Of a DNA stretch of 5,590 nt, positions 1 through 5,002 are shown piece by piece; the first letter of the stretch is position 1; each line of letters begins with the position of its first letter. The notes below the pieces were generated by a model. That model did no database searches. It was not told the origin of the DNA and was given only the letters and a program-made list of their open reading frames with translations. This DNA is from Chloroflexota bacterium. Lineage in GTDB: Bacteria > Chloroflexota > Anaerolineae > B4-G1. The translations under genes and the position numbers were made by a program. The stretch covers positions 1 to 5,590 of the forward strand of contig QMOE01000192.1 of NCBI GenBank assembly GCA_003648125.1. The letters run 5' to 3'.

Positions 1-85
1 CCCCCCCATTTATTGAAAAGATACCAATCGGGGTTGTGCAGATAGAGACCCTGGTTTCTTTGAGTTTTTGAGACGATACCTTGGA

Positions 86-109
86 AGTAAGCTGGGGAAC
101 TTGCTTACT
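86..109 (-). terminator. weak hairpin at the 3' end of the flavoprotein gene
   Basis: A 7-bp inverted repeat (AGTAAGC at 86-92 with GCTTACT at 103-109, 10-nt loop) covers the stop codon of the minus-strand flavoprotein gene. It could act as a 3' end structure. No T-run follows it on the minus strand, so it is not a classical intrinsic terminator. In the 85 bases left of it I see no gene or convincing signal. Confidence 0.25.
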
Positions 110-1250
110 CTCCCCAATCCACCCAAAAGTGTTCGGCCATCCAACCCACGAGTGGCCCCAGTCCGCTCCCCAGCGAACGCAGCAGGAAGCGGCTGCGAAT
201 GCGGTAGAGCAGCGCGGCTATGCTGGCGCGTCGCCGCATATAGCGCCCTATCCGATGGGTCAGCACGTGGCGGCGATAGCGCTCGAACGAAAAATCGCCG
301 TGGGCGAAACCGTCCACTAGCTCTTGAGCTGCCACCTCACCGTAGCCCAGGGCAAAGCTGATGCCTTCTCCCAGCAATGGATCCACCCCGGCCGCGTCAC
401 CCACCAGCAGCACGCGGGGAGCGGAGAACACACCGCGTGGATGGAAACAGCGCAAGGGGTGTCCCTCCAACTCGTGATGGCCTAGCGCTGCACTAACGCG
501 GGTGAATTCTTCTTGCAGCACCACTTTGAGAGAGACGCGGGGTGCGCGGGGGTGGACTCGGCTGTCAAAAATACCCCTGGTGTGCATGGGCTGCTTTCGT
601 ACCTGCGTCGGAAAGTCCCAGACGTATCCTTGCAAACCATCGGCTATCCAGGAAAAGTCAATGACTACTTTTCCTTTTTGGGGGTCAAGGGACAGCGAGT
701 TCTGCAGATCGGTTGGCGGGGCGAGGATTTCTAGCAGGCGGGATGTTCGGGAGGGCTGCCCGTGGGCAATAGCTTGCCGCACGACGCCGGTAGCCCCATC
801 TGCTCCTACCACTGCGCGGGCGTGATATGTGCCCTGGTTGGTTTCTACTGCGACACTATCTTTGAGGCGCTGCACCCGCCGCACCCAGGTGTCTTCCTGG
901 AGCGTCAGCCCCCGCTCGCGGACTGTATCGGCCAGCCAGGCATCGAATTCATCGCGCCGGACGACACGGAAGACGTATGGCTCGTGGCGAACGACGAATC
1001 CTCGGCCATCGAACAAAAAGTGGGCTTCGCTGACGTCAACGGATGTCACCGCACTCAGATCGAGTCCTAGCCTGCGCAACCAGGCTTCGCCGCCAGGTGT
1101 GATGCCTCCAGCGCATAGCTTGGGGCGAGGGTGATGTTCTTTCTCCAGAATCAGCGTGCGCTTTGCCAGCGCCGGTGCGAGTTGTGCCAGGTGTAGCCCG
1201 GTGGAAAGCCCGGCTGGCCCTGCCCCAATGATGATGACATTGTGATCCAT
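105..1250 (-). CDS. geranylgeranyl reductase family FAD-dependent oxidoreductase
   Basis: A 381-residue flavoprotein of the geranylgeranyl reductase family, within the p-hydroxybenzoate hydroxylase (PHBH) fold. What is visible: an N-terminal dinucleotide-binding motif G9-A-G11-P-A-G14; an acidic residue ending the second strand (E36) for the FAD ribose; the family segment P43-K-L-C-A-G-G-I50 with a cysteine at 46; R99-D-E-F-D-A-W-L106; V148-G-A-D-G152; G208-Y-V-W-D-F-P214; and the FAD pyrophosphate motif G284-D-A-A-G288 followed by P291-L-L-G-E-G-I297. Length is normal for the family. Known members saturate isoprenoid chains (archaeal lipids, chlorophyll phytyl, menaquinone tails), but others are monooxygenases or halogenases, so the substrate is open. 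It is probably cytosolic or peripheral to the membrane, and no signal peptide is seen. ATG at 1250 was chosen because AGGAGAG lies 6-8 nt upstream and the Rossmann motif starts at once. It lies 54 nt downstream of tRNA-Arg on the same strand. Confidence 0.9.
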   Translation of the reverse strand: MDHNVIIIGAGPAGLSTGLHLAQLAPALAKRTLILEKEHHPRPKLCAGGITPGGEAWLRRLGLDLSAVTSVDVSEAHFLFDGRGFVVRHEPYVFRVVRRDEFDAWLADTVRERGLTLQEDTWVRRVQRLKDSVAVETNQGTYHARAVVGADGATGVVRQAIAHGQPSRTSRLLEILAPPTDLQNSLSLDPQKGKVVIDFSWIADGLQGYVWDFPTQVRKQPMHTRGIFDSRVHPRAPRVSLKVVLQEEFTRVSAALGHHELEGHPLRCFHPRGVFSAPRVLLVGDAAGVDPLLGEGISFALGYGEVAAQELVDGFAHGDFSFERYRRHVLTHRIGRYMRRRASIAALLYRIRSRFLLRSLGSGLGPLVGWMAEHFWVDWGE

Positions 1251-1256
1251 AGAGCA

Positions 1257-1263
1257 CTCTCCT
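1257..1263 (-). promoter_or_regulatory. ribosome binding site of the flavoprotein gene
   Basis: AGGAGAG on the minus strand, 6 nt before ATG 1250. It fixes the start and argues against the longer reading that would begin inside the tRNA gene. Confidence 0.75.
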
Positions 1264-1273
1264 GATAAGACAA

Positions 1274-1299
1274 GTGCCCTCCCGAGTTTGGGAGGGCAC
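1274..1299 (-). terminator. hairpin between tRNA-Arg and the flavoprotein gene (leaky terminator or processing stem)
   Basis: A perfect 10-bp GC-rich inverted repeat (GTGCCCTCCC at 1274-1283, GGGAGGGCAC at 1290-1299, 6-nt loop) starts 5 nt after the tRNA 3' CCA. On the minus strand it is followed by TTGTCTTATC, an imperfect T-rich tail. This fits a tRNA terminator of moderate strength. The flavoprotein start codon is 23 nt further on, so read-through would transcribe that gene. Confidence 0.6.
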
Positions 1300-1304
1300 A
1301 AGAT

Positions 1305-1381
1305 TGGCGCGCCCGGCGGGACTTGAACCCACAACATTCGGTTTCGTAGACCGCTCCTCTATCCAATTGAGGTACGGGCGC
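1305..1381 (-). tRNA. tRNA-Arg (anticodon ACG)
   Basis: A 77-nt tRNA that folds as a full cloverleaf on the minus strand. The acceptor is GCGCCCG (1381-1375) paired with CGGGCGC (1315-1309). The D stem is CCTC/GAGG. The anticodon loop CTACGAA carries ACG at 1347-1345, which reads CGN arginine codons after A-to-I editing by TadA. The T arm is GTGGG-TTCAAGT-CCCGC. The discriminator is G and CCA is encoded (1307-1305). Two oddities: position 10-25 is C-G instead of the near-universal G10, and the top anticodon-stem pair 27-43 is G opposite A. A strong promoter lies just upstream and a hairpin just downstream. Confidence 0.95.
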
Positions 1382-1392
1382 GTACAAACTAC

Positions 1393-1421
1393 ATCATACA
1401 CATATAGGCCATTTTTGTCAA
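1393..1421 (-). promoter_or_regulatory. sigma70-type promoter of tRNA-Arg
   Basis: On the minus strand, TTGACA (1421-1416), a 17-bp spacer and TATGAT (1398-1393) precede the tRNA 5' end by 11 nt, so the transcript would carry only about 5 nt of leader. The TGA stop codon of the CpXC gene lies inside the -35 hexamer. Confidence 0.8.
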
Positions 1422-2767
1422 ATCCGAGCGTCAGAGATGACCATCCCTCTCACTTTTTCCAGGATCGATGCAATACGCTCAGTGGTCTCTGGTATGTCTT
1501 TTCCTTCTTCTGCTTTTAGCTTGTCTTCTGCTCCCTCTATAAATTGCACCAAGTGCTCTGTCACCAGGTCGTGATTTTCTTGCAATAGCTTGTCGAGTTC
1601 TGCTTCGTCTTTGGCGGCTATCAGACGATTGAAAAGTTGTATCTCCGGTGGGAGTGTTTCCTCTATCAGATGCAGAACCAGTCCCCAAATTGCCTGCAGT
1701 GCCTTAAAGGTCTCTGTGTCGCCTGTGCTCCGCGATTTTTCCAGGTTGGTCGTCAGTACGTTGAAGAAAACCTGGTCCAATTCCTGGAAACGACGTCGCG
1801 CCAGTGCCTCTGGATCGTCGCTCAGTAACAGGTCTCGCAGGAATGTGGAACGTTCTTCGTACAGAGCGCGTGTCATCTCGTCGAGCCGATCCCGAATTTC
1901 CAGTACCTGTGCGCGCAGTGCTGTTAACCGTTCTTTCTCGTCTGCGTCGGAGGCCGATTCGATCTGGGCGGTGAGAGATTGGAAGAAGGGGTAATCTAAC
2001 GCTGGTCGGCCAAACGTGATCAATAGCTCGCGGGTCTGCTCATCGCTGGTCTGGACGAGCAACTCTAGCAGCTTTTCGCGGGTTGGCTCGGCGCGGAATG
2101 TTTCCAGTACCTCGTTGCGGGCCTTGATTGCTCGCCCCTCGCTGCTCCAATCCAGTAATTGGTTGCGCAGTGCTAAAAGTTTCTGCGCAGCGATTGCCTG
2201 CCCCCCGGCCTGTGCCATCTCGATGTTCATAGCCAACAGGTTGAAAAACTCTTTGTCTATGACAGAATCGTTTTCTTTGACCATCACCTCCAGCGCTTCA
2301 TCGGAGGTGACGTCAAACATCCGGCGCAGCAGTTCTGCTTTGGCTTTTTGTTCCTCGATCATTTCTGGGGTAACGCCATCCGCTTCGAGGATTTTGTTGA
2401 CCAGGTTTTCCATAGTCAAAAAGACCTGCGGTTGCAGCAGGTACGCTTTGCGCTCCTCGGGTGGCAGGTTGTCCATCACCGTGCTGGTGAGCTTGCCGAT
2501 AGCTTGTTGGCGCTCAATGTCGGTGCGCCCGGCCTGCATCGGCATATAAATCAATGCCAGTTCCTTGTCGGGATCGTGGTAGAGGAACGGCAGCCCCATC
2601 TCCCTCGCCGCCCCGCAATGGGGGCAGGAGGCCACATTGACCAGGCCGTTGAGTACCCGCACCTTGGCGCCGGGGTCGGCTCTGACATCTAGAATTTGTT
2701 CCACGGGTGTCTGGAATTGATGGTTACAGTTCGGGCAAGTCACACGCGCGAGTATTGCTTGAGGCAT
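1418..2767 (-). CDS. CpXC zinc-ribbon protein with four helical repeats
   Basis: A 449-residue protein. The N terminus carries two C-P-X-C motifs, C11-P-N-C14 and C48-P-H-C51, which define the uncharacterised CpXC domain and probably bind one zinc ion. Residues ~60-140 continue the domain (F-L-Y-H-D-P, then I-Y-M-P). The rest, ~145-440, is predicted to be almost entirely alpha-helical and contains four similar units of 65-75 residues, beginning near 145, 232, 308 and 377. Three units share a D-x-x-F-F-x-x-L-x-x-x-[IL]-E core: D171-E183, D258-E270 and D331-E343. No signal peptide or membrane segment is seen. ATG 2767 is preceded by GAAAGGA and opens directly on the zinc ribbon; the 78 residues of upstream open frame are low-complexity shadow of the kinase gene. 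The start is 13 nt from the kinase stop, indicating an operon. The function is unknown; the repeat region suggests a protein-binding scaffold. Confidence 0.88.
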   Translation of the reverse strand: MPQAILARVTCPNCNHQFQTPVEQILDVRADPGAKVRVLNGLVNVASCPHCGAAREMGLPFLYHDPDKELALIYMPMQAGRTDIERQQAIGKLTSTVMDNLPPEERKAYLLQPQVFLTMENLVNKILEADGVTPEMIEEQKAKAELLRRMFDVTSDEALEVMVKENDSVIDKEFFNLLAMNIEMAQAGGQAIAAQKLLALRNQLLDWSSEGRAIKARNEVLETFRAEPTREKLLELLVQTSDEQTRELLITFGRPALDYPFFQSLTAQIESASDADEKERLTALRAQVLEIRDRLDEMTRALYEERSTFLRDLLLSDDPEALARRRFQELDQVFFNVLTTNLEKSRSTGDTETFKALQAIWGLVLHLIEETLPPEIQLFNRLIAAKDEAELDKLLQENHDLVTEHLVQFIEGAEDKLKAEEGKDIPETTERIASILEKVRGMVISDARI

Positions 2768-2775
2768 AGTTGGGT

Positions 2776-2782
2776 TCCTTTC
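2776..2782 (-). promoter_or_regulatory. ribosome binding site of the CpXC gene, overlapping the kinase stop codon
   Basis: GAAAGGA on the minus strand, 8 nt before ATG 2767. Its first two bases are the last two of the kinase TGA (2783-2781), an arrangement that favours translational coupling of the two genes and decides the start. Confidence 0.7.
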
Positions 2783-4352
2783 AATTAAAAGTTTGTTGGC
2801 GTGGGATGGCAAACGAGAACCTGGTCCCTTCTCCGGGATTGCTCTCGACCCACATGCGTCCCCCGTGGGCCGCGACGATGGATCTGGCCAGATACAGCCC
2901 CAGGCCCGCTCCGGGCGTGTGCTGGTCGCGTTCCCGCGCCCCACGGAAAAAGCGCTCGAATATACGAGGTTGCTCATCGGGTGGGATACCCATCCCCTCA
3001 TCCGACACGGTGATGATTACCTCGTCAGGCGACACACGTCCACCAATCTCGATACGTCCGCCCCCGGCAGAATACTTGATGGCGTTGGTGATCAGGTTGT
3101 TCAATACCTGCTCCAATCGCTCTGCATCTCCTATGACGGCCGGGAAGCTGGCAGGAAATCGAGTGGTGATCTCGTGGAGCTGGGTCTGCGTGCGAAAGCG
3201 GTCGGCCACATGCTCGGCCATCGCGTCGAGCGCCACCGGTTCCATCTCTAGCGGCAATCCCCCCGCCTGGAGCCGCGAGGCGTCGAGCAGATCGTCAATC
3301 AACTGATTCAACCGATCGGCTTCCTCGACGATGACTGTTAGACTTTCCCGAGTCGTCTCTGGGTCCCAGTGGGCATCTTTGCGCAACAGAGTGTCGGCAT
3401 ATCCCTTGATCAAAGCGACCGGGGTCTTGAGCTCGTGAGAGATCACGGATATGAAAGTGGACTTGATTTCGTCTGCCTCTCGGAAGCGGGTGATGTCGCG
3501 CGCATCGGCGATGATGTTGACCAGGCGACCCTCGCGGTCAAAGAGCGGCGCGTAAGTGATGCCAATGCTGATACTCCCGCCGTGATGGCGGCGCAGGTCT
3601 CCCTCGACGTAGAGAGGCTGATGGGCCGACGAAAGCGGCCAGCCGCCGGCCACGGCCTTGTCAAAGTCCATATCCGTTTCCAGATGTGTCCAGCGAATCA
3701 CCTCGTCGTGGTGGCGGCCCAGCGCATCGGCCGCCGACCAGCCGCTCAACTGCGCCAATGCGCGATTAAAGACGGTGACGCGATGGGCCGAATCGAGGAT
3801 CAATACCCCATCGGCGCTGTACTCCAGGATGGCATCGAGCCTCCGCTTTTCGTAGGAGACGCGCTCGTATAATTGCGCGTTGTGTACGGCGATAGCGGCC
3901 TGATCGGCAAAGCTGGCGAGCACCTGGCGATCGTTAGCGGTGAAGCGGGTCCCGTAGGCGCGAAAGACGTACAGCACGCCGATCAGTTTGGGCTTGATCG
4001 TCATCGGCAGCGCCACCACCTGCTGCAAGCGCAGCCCGAGGCCAGTCACGATCTGCCCCAGCTTGTCTGCCATACCGGGGATGTGAAACCGGCTGCGGTC
4101 GGTGTCATCGGGAATGTCTGCCAGCAGCGGCTCAAAGTATGGCGCTAGTGCCTGAGGCAGGCCATAACTGGCACGGATGGCGAACCCGCCGTCGGGATTG
4201 CGCAGGGCGATCAGACCGACCTGCCCGGCCAGCATCTCCGTTGCTGCCTCCAACACCATCTGCAACAACTCGTCCAGGTGGAGCTGTGCCGTGAGCGCGC
4301 GGCTGATCTCTAGCAGATATTCTCGTTGTCGAACACGATAGTCAAGCAGCAT
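2781..4352 (-). CDS. soluble sensor histidine kinase (GAF-PAS-HisKA-HATPase)
   Basis: A 523-residue two-component sensor without membrane segments, so a cytosolic signal is expected. Domain order: a GAF domain at ~25-160 (L26-D-E-L-L, then F148-A-D-Q-A-A-I-A-V156); a PAS domain at ~170-290 (I175-L-E-Y-S-A-D-G-V-L-I185, closing with D283-A-R-D-I-T288); HisKA at ~292-360 with S305-H306-E-L-K-T-P311, H306 being the phosphorylated residue; and a catalytic ATPase domain at ~405-517 with N box N418-N-L-I-T-N423, G1 D451-E-G-M-G-I456, F box F465-E-R-F-F-R470 and G2 G481-A-G-L-G-L486. All catalytic motifs are intact. ATG 4352 was chosen because the coiled N-terminal helix into GAF begins there; a GTG at 4415 lies inside a palindromic repeat. 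The ribosome binding site is weak (GAGA). No response regulator is present, so the partner lies elsewhere. The ligand cannot be told. Confidence 0.92.
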   Translation of the reverse strand: MLLDYRVRQREYLLEISRALTAQLHLDELLQMVLEAATEMLAGQVGLIALRNPDGGFAIRASYGLPQALAPYFEPLLADIPDDTDRSRFHIPGMADKLGQIVTGLGLRLQQVVALPMTIKPKLIGVLYVFRAYGTRFTANDRQVLASFADQAAIAVHNAQLYERVSYEKRRLDAILEYSADGVLILDSAHRVTVFNRALAQLSGWSAADALGRHHDEVIRWTHLETDMDFDKAVAGGWPLSSAHQPLYVEGDLRRHHGGSISIGITYAPLFDREGRLVNIIADARDITRFREADEIKSTFISVISHELKTPVALIKGYADTLLRKDAHWDPETTRESLTVIVEEADRLNQLIDDLLDASRLQAGGLPLEMEPVALDAMAEHVADRFRTQTQLHEITTRFPASFPAVIGDAERLEQVLNNLITNAIKYSAGGGRIEIGGRVSPDEVIITVSDEGMGIPPDEQPRIFERFFRGARERDQHTPGAGLGLYLARSIVAAHGGRMWVESNPGEGTRFSFAIPRQQTFN

Positions 4353-4373
4353 TGGTCTCAAGCAAAACAGCTT

Positions 4374-4434
4374 TGTAGGTCGTGCTTGCAGCACGACGAT
4401 TCGCCCGGAATTCACGCTACAAGCGTGACCTACA
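4374..4434. repeat. composite palindrome in the kinase leader
   Basis: Outer arms TGTAGGTC (4374-4381) and GACCTACA (4427-4434) are exact inverse complements. They enclose and partly overlap two inner hairpins: 4379-4386 with 4390-4397 (8 bp, 3-nt loop) and 4413-4418 with 4422-4427 (6 bp, 3-nt loop). The shape is a cruciform or three-way junction. It looks like a REP- or MITE-like dispersed repeat, but copy number cannot be seen from one window. It lies between the kinase promoter and its start codon, so it would be part of the kinase mRNA leader. Confidence 0.7.
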
Positions 4435-4467
4435 GCTACGGCTCGCCCCCACGTGAATGCTTGCGAG

Positions 4468-4496
4468 ATTATAACACAGCCTGGTCAGTCTACCAA
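4468..4496 (-). promoter_or_regulatory. candidate promoter of the kinase-CpXC operon
   Basis: On the minus strand, TTGGTA (4496-4491), a 17-bp spacer and TATAAT (4473-4468), with an extended -10 TGT directly before the hexamer. The -35 is imperfect (4 of 6), but the extended -10 compensates. The leader to ATG 4352 would be about 110 nt. It is back to back with rRNA promoter P1, 13 bp away between -35 boxes. Confidence 0.6.
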
Positions 4497-4509
4497 GTTG
4501 CGTGCGTGG

Positions 4510-4537
4510 TTGACAAAATTTGAAACCCTGCTACAAT
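4510..4537 (+). promoter_or_regulatory. rRNA promoter P1
   Basis: TTGACA (4510-4515), 16-bp spacer, TACAAT (4532-4537), with an extended -10 TGC immediately before the hexamer. It is the first copy of a 36-bp tandem unit. It points toward the 16S gene ~465 bp downstream. Confidence 0.75.
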
Positions 4538-4545
4538 CTGCCTGG

Positions 4546-4573
4546 TTGACACAATTTAAAAACCTGCTCTAAT
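4546..4573 (+). promoter_or_regulatory. rRNA promoter P2, -10 box altered at an element junction
   Basis: TTGACA (4546-4551), 16-bp spacer, TCTAAT (4568-4573), again with TGC before the hexamer. It is a second copy of P1, 36 bp downstream. Its -10 lacks the critical A at position 2 (TCTAAT instead of TATAAT) and falls inside the 9-bp sequence that borders the inserted element, so it may be weakened. Transcripts from here would run through the element. Confidence 0.6.
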
Positions 4574-4575
4574 TT
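4567..4575. repeat. left candidate target-site duplication
   Basis: CTCTAATTT directly abuts the left terminal inverted repeat of the inserted element. It matches CTATAATTT at the right border in 8 of 9 positions. Confidence 0.5.
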
Positions 4576-4707
4576 GGGTGTCCGTCAAATTTTTGCGCCG
4601 GGTAGTGAATCTCGCCTGGGAGCGCGGGCGTCCCCGCCCGCATGCGGCCAAGATGGCCGCGCTCCAATGACCGCGTTCCACGGCGCGCAAGAAAATGACG
4701 GACGCCC
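4576..4707. mobile_element. MITE-like element, 132 bp, no coding capacity
   Basis: Terminal inverted repeats GGGTGTCCGTCA (4576-4587) and TGACGGACGCCC (4696-4707) match in 11 of 12 positions and continue imperfectly inward through a T-rich stretch into TTGCGC. The interior folds into a branched GC-rich structure: an outer stem 4619-4627/4657-4665, and two alternative hairpins 4624-4630/4635-4641 (4-nt loop) and 4644-4650/4654-4660 (3-nt loop). A further near-repeat of the 3' arm follows: CCGCGCTCCAATGA, then CCGCGTTCCACGG. A 9-bp near-duplication flanks the element. With no transposase, it would depend on one encoded elsewhere. An older dispersed palindrome nested inside a second repeat is an alternative. 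Confidence 0.65.
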
Positions 4708-4716
4708 CTATAATTT
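4708..4716. repeat. right candidate target-site duplication
   Basis: CTATAATTT follows the right terminal repeat without a gap and matches CTCTAATTT on the left with one mismatch. It contains a perfect TATAAT that would complete P2 if the element were absent. Confidence 0.5.
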
Positions 4717-4723
4717 CGCCCGG

Positions 4724-4751
4724 TTGACAAAGTAAAAAAATCTGCTATAAT
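4724..4751 (+). promoter_or_regulatory. rRNA promoter P3
   Basis: TTGACA (4724-4729), a 16-bp spacer rich in A, TATAAT (4746-4751), with TGC directly before the -10. Both hexamers match the consensus. Start of transcription is expected near 4758, giving a leader that meets a terminator-like hairpin at 4849-4880 before the 16S gene. Confidence 0.85.
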
Positions 4752-4757
4752 ATGTGC

Positions 4758-4880
4758 AGATGTGAGATCGTCCTCACTATGTGAGGGATTGATGACAACC
4801 GATATAGAGGGGGCAAGACTCCCGGGAGTAACCTGGGAAGTTGCCTGGCCGATGCCAAAGTAGGGGCATCGGTTTTCTTG
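4758..4880 (+). ncRNA. structured rRNA leader segment or small RNA between P3 and P4
   Basis: A ~120-nt segment bounded by the expected P3 start and a terminator-like hairpin. It has mutually exclusive stems at its 5' end: 4762-4766 with 4773-4777, or 4772-4777 with 4781-4786. A closed arm follows: 4812-4816 with 4841-4845, holding an inner stem 4822-4826/4832-4836. The terminator is last. It could be an attenuated leader of the rRNA operon or a free small RNA. I recognise no known riboswitch class. Its boundaries are inferred from the promoter and terminator, not from any transcript. Confidence 0.35.
4849..4880 (+). terminator. intrinsic-terminator-like hairpin in the rRNA leader
   Basis: An 8-bp perfect stem, CCGATGCC (4849-4856) with GGCATCGG (4865-4872), an 8-nt loop, then TTTTCTTG. 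This is a standard intrinsic terminator on the plus strand. It stands between P1-P3 and the 16S gene but upstream of P4, whose -35 begins 5 nt after it. Read-through or antitermination would be needed for P1-P3 to feed the rRNA operon. Confidence 0.7.
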
Positions 4881-4884
4881 TCTC

Positions 4885-4913
4885 TTGACAAGATTGAGCG
4901 AACGTGCTATATT
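4885..4913 (+). promoter_or_regulatory. rRNA promoter P4, proximal
   Basis: TTGACA (4885-4890), 17-bp spacer, TATATT (4908-4913), with TGC before the -10 as in the other three. Start is expected near 4920, giving an ~80-nt leader before the mature 16S. It is the only promoter of the array downstream of the leader terminator. Confidence 0.75.
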
Positions 4914-4919
4914 ACCGGG

Positions 4920-4930
4920 GCACCTTAACA
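4920..4930 (+). promoter_or_regulatory. boxA-like antitermination motif
   Basis: GCACCTTAACA resembles the E. coli rrn boxA core (GCTCTTTAACA) in 9 of 11 positions. boxA is bound in RNA by NusB-NusE for antitermination of rRNA. It lies at the expected P4 start point, so it would be the very 5' end of P4 transcripts. No clear boxB stem accompanies it. Confidence 0.3.
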
Positions 4931-4980
4931 GCTGAATAGTGACAGGAAAATCAGCGGAACTCGGGCTAACGTTAATGGGT

Positions 4981-4996
4981 CGTGGTGTAAACCACG
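4981..4996 (+). other. leader hairpin just before 16S rRNA
   Basis: CGTGGT (4981-4986) pairs with ACCACG (4991-4996) around a GTAA (GNRA-type) tetraloop, ending 6 nt before the mature 16S 5' end. It is probably part of the pre-16S leader structure used in assembly or processing. The 3' processing-stem partner is outside the window. Confidence 0.5.
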
Positions 4997-5002
4997 GCAA
5001 AA

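Noticed and set aside
41..60. Possible short GAGACC...GGTTTC palindromic repeat near the left end
   Set aside because: Six base pairs with one mismatch is too little to call in an isolated stretch.
1251..1337. Earlier ATG for the flavoprotein gene at 1337
   Set aside because: It lies within the tRNA gene, and the added residues only translate tRNA and hairpin; ATG 1250 has a good ribosome binding site.
1036..1401. Minus-strand frames of 121 and 78 residues across the tRNA and flavoprotein start
   Set aside because: They translate the tRNA itself and the wrong frames of the flavoprotein gene; no ribosome binding site and no family resemblance.
1274..1519. Plus-strand 81-residue reading frame containing the phrase RPAGLEPTTFGF
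   Set aside because: It is the antisense translation of the tRNA-Arg gene, a well-known spurious protein in databases.
2016..2549. Plus-strand 177-residue serine-rich frame
   Set aside because: It is the antisense shadow of the CpXC gene; likewise the plus-strand frames at 2770-3306 and 3369-3872 are shadows of the kinase.
2768..3001. 78-residue N-terminal extension of the CpXC protein
   Set aside because: It overlaps the 3' end of the kinase gene in another frame, looks random, and the internal ATG has a clear ribosome binding site.
4353..4415. GTG start at 4415 for the kinase
   Set aside because: The extra 21 residues come from the palindromic repeat and have no ribosome binding site.
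4758..4880. A known riboswitch (guanidine/ykkC-like CCCGGGAG, or yybP-like GGCAAGAC wording)
   Set aside because: Only short words match, the order of conserved blocks is wrong, and the downstream gene is rRNA.
4569..5000. Minus-strand 143-residue frame over the rRNA promoters
   Set aside because: It covers P3, P4, the leader terminator and the inserted element; its composition reflects the repeat, not a protein.
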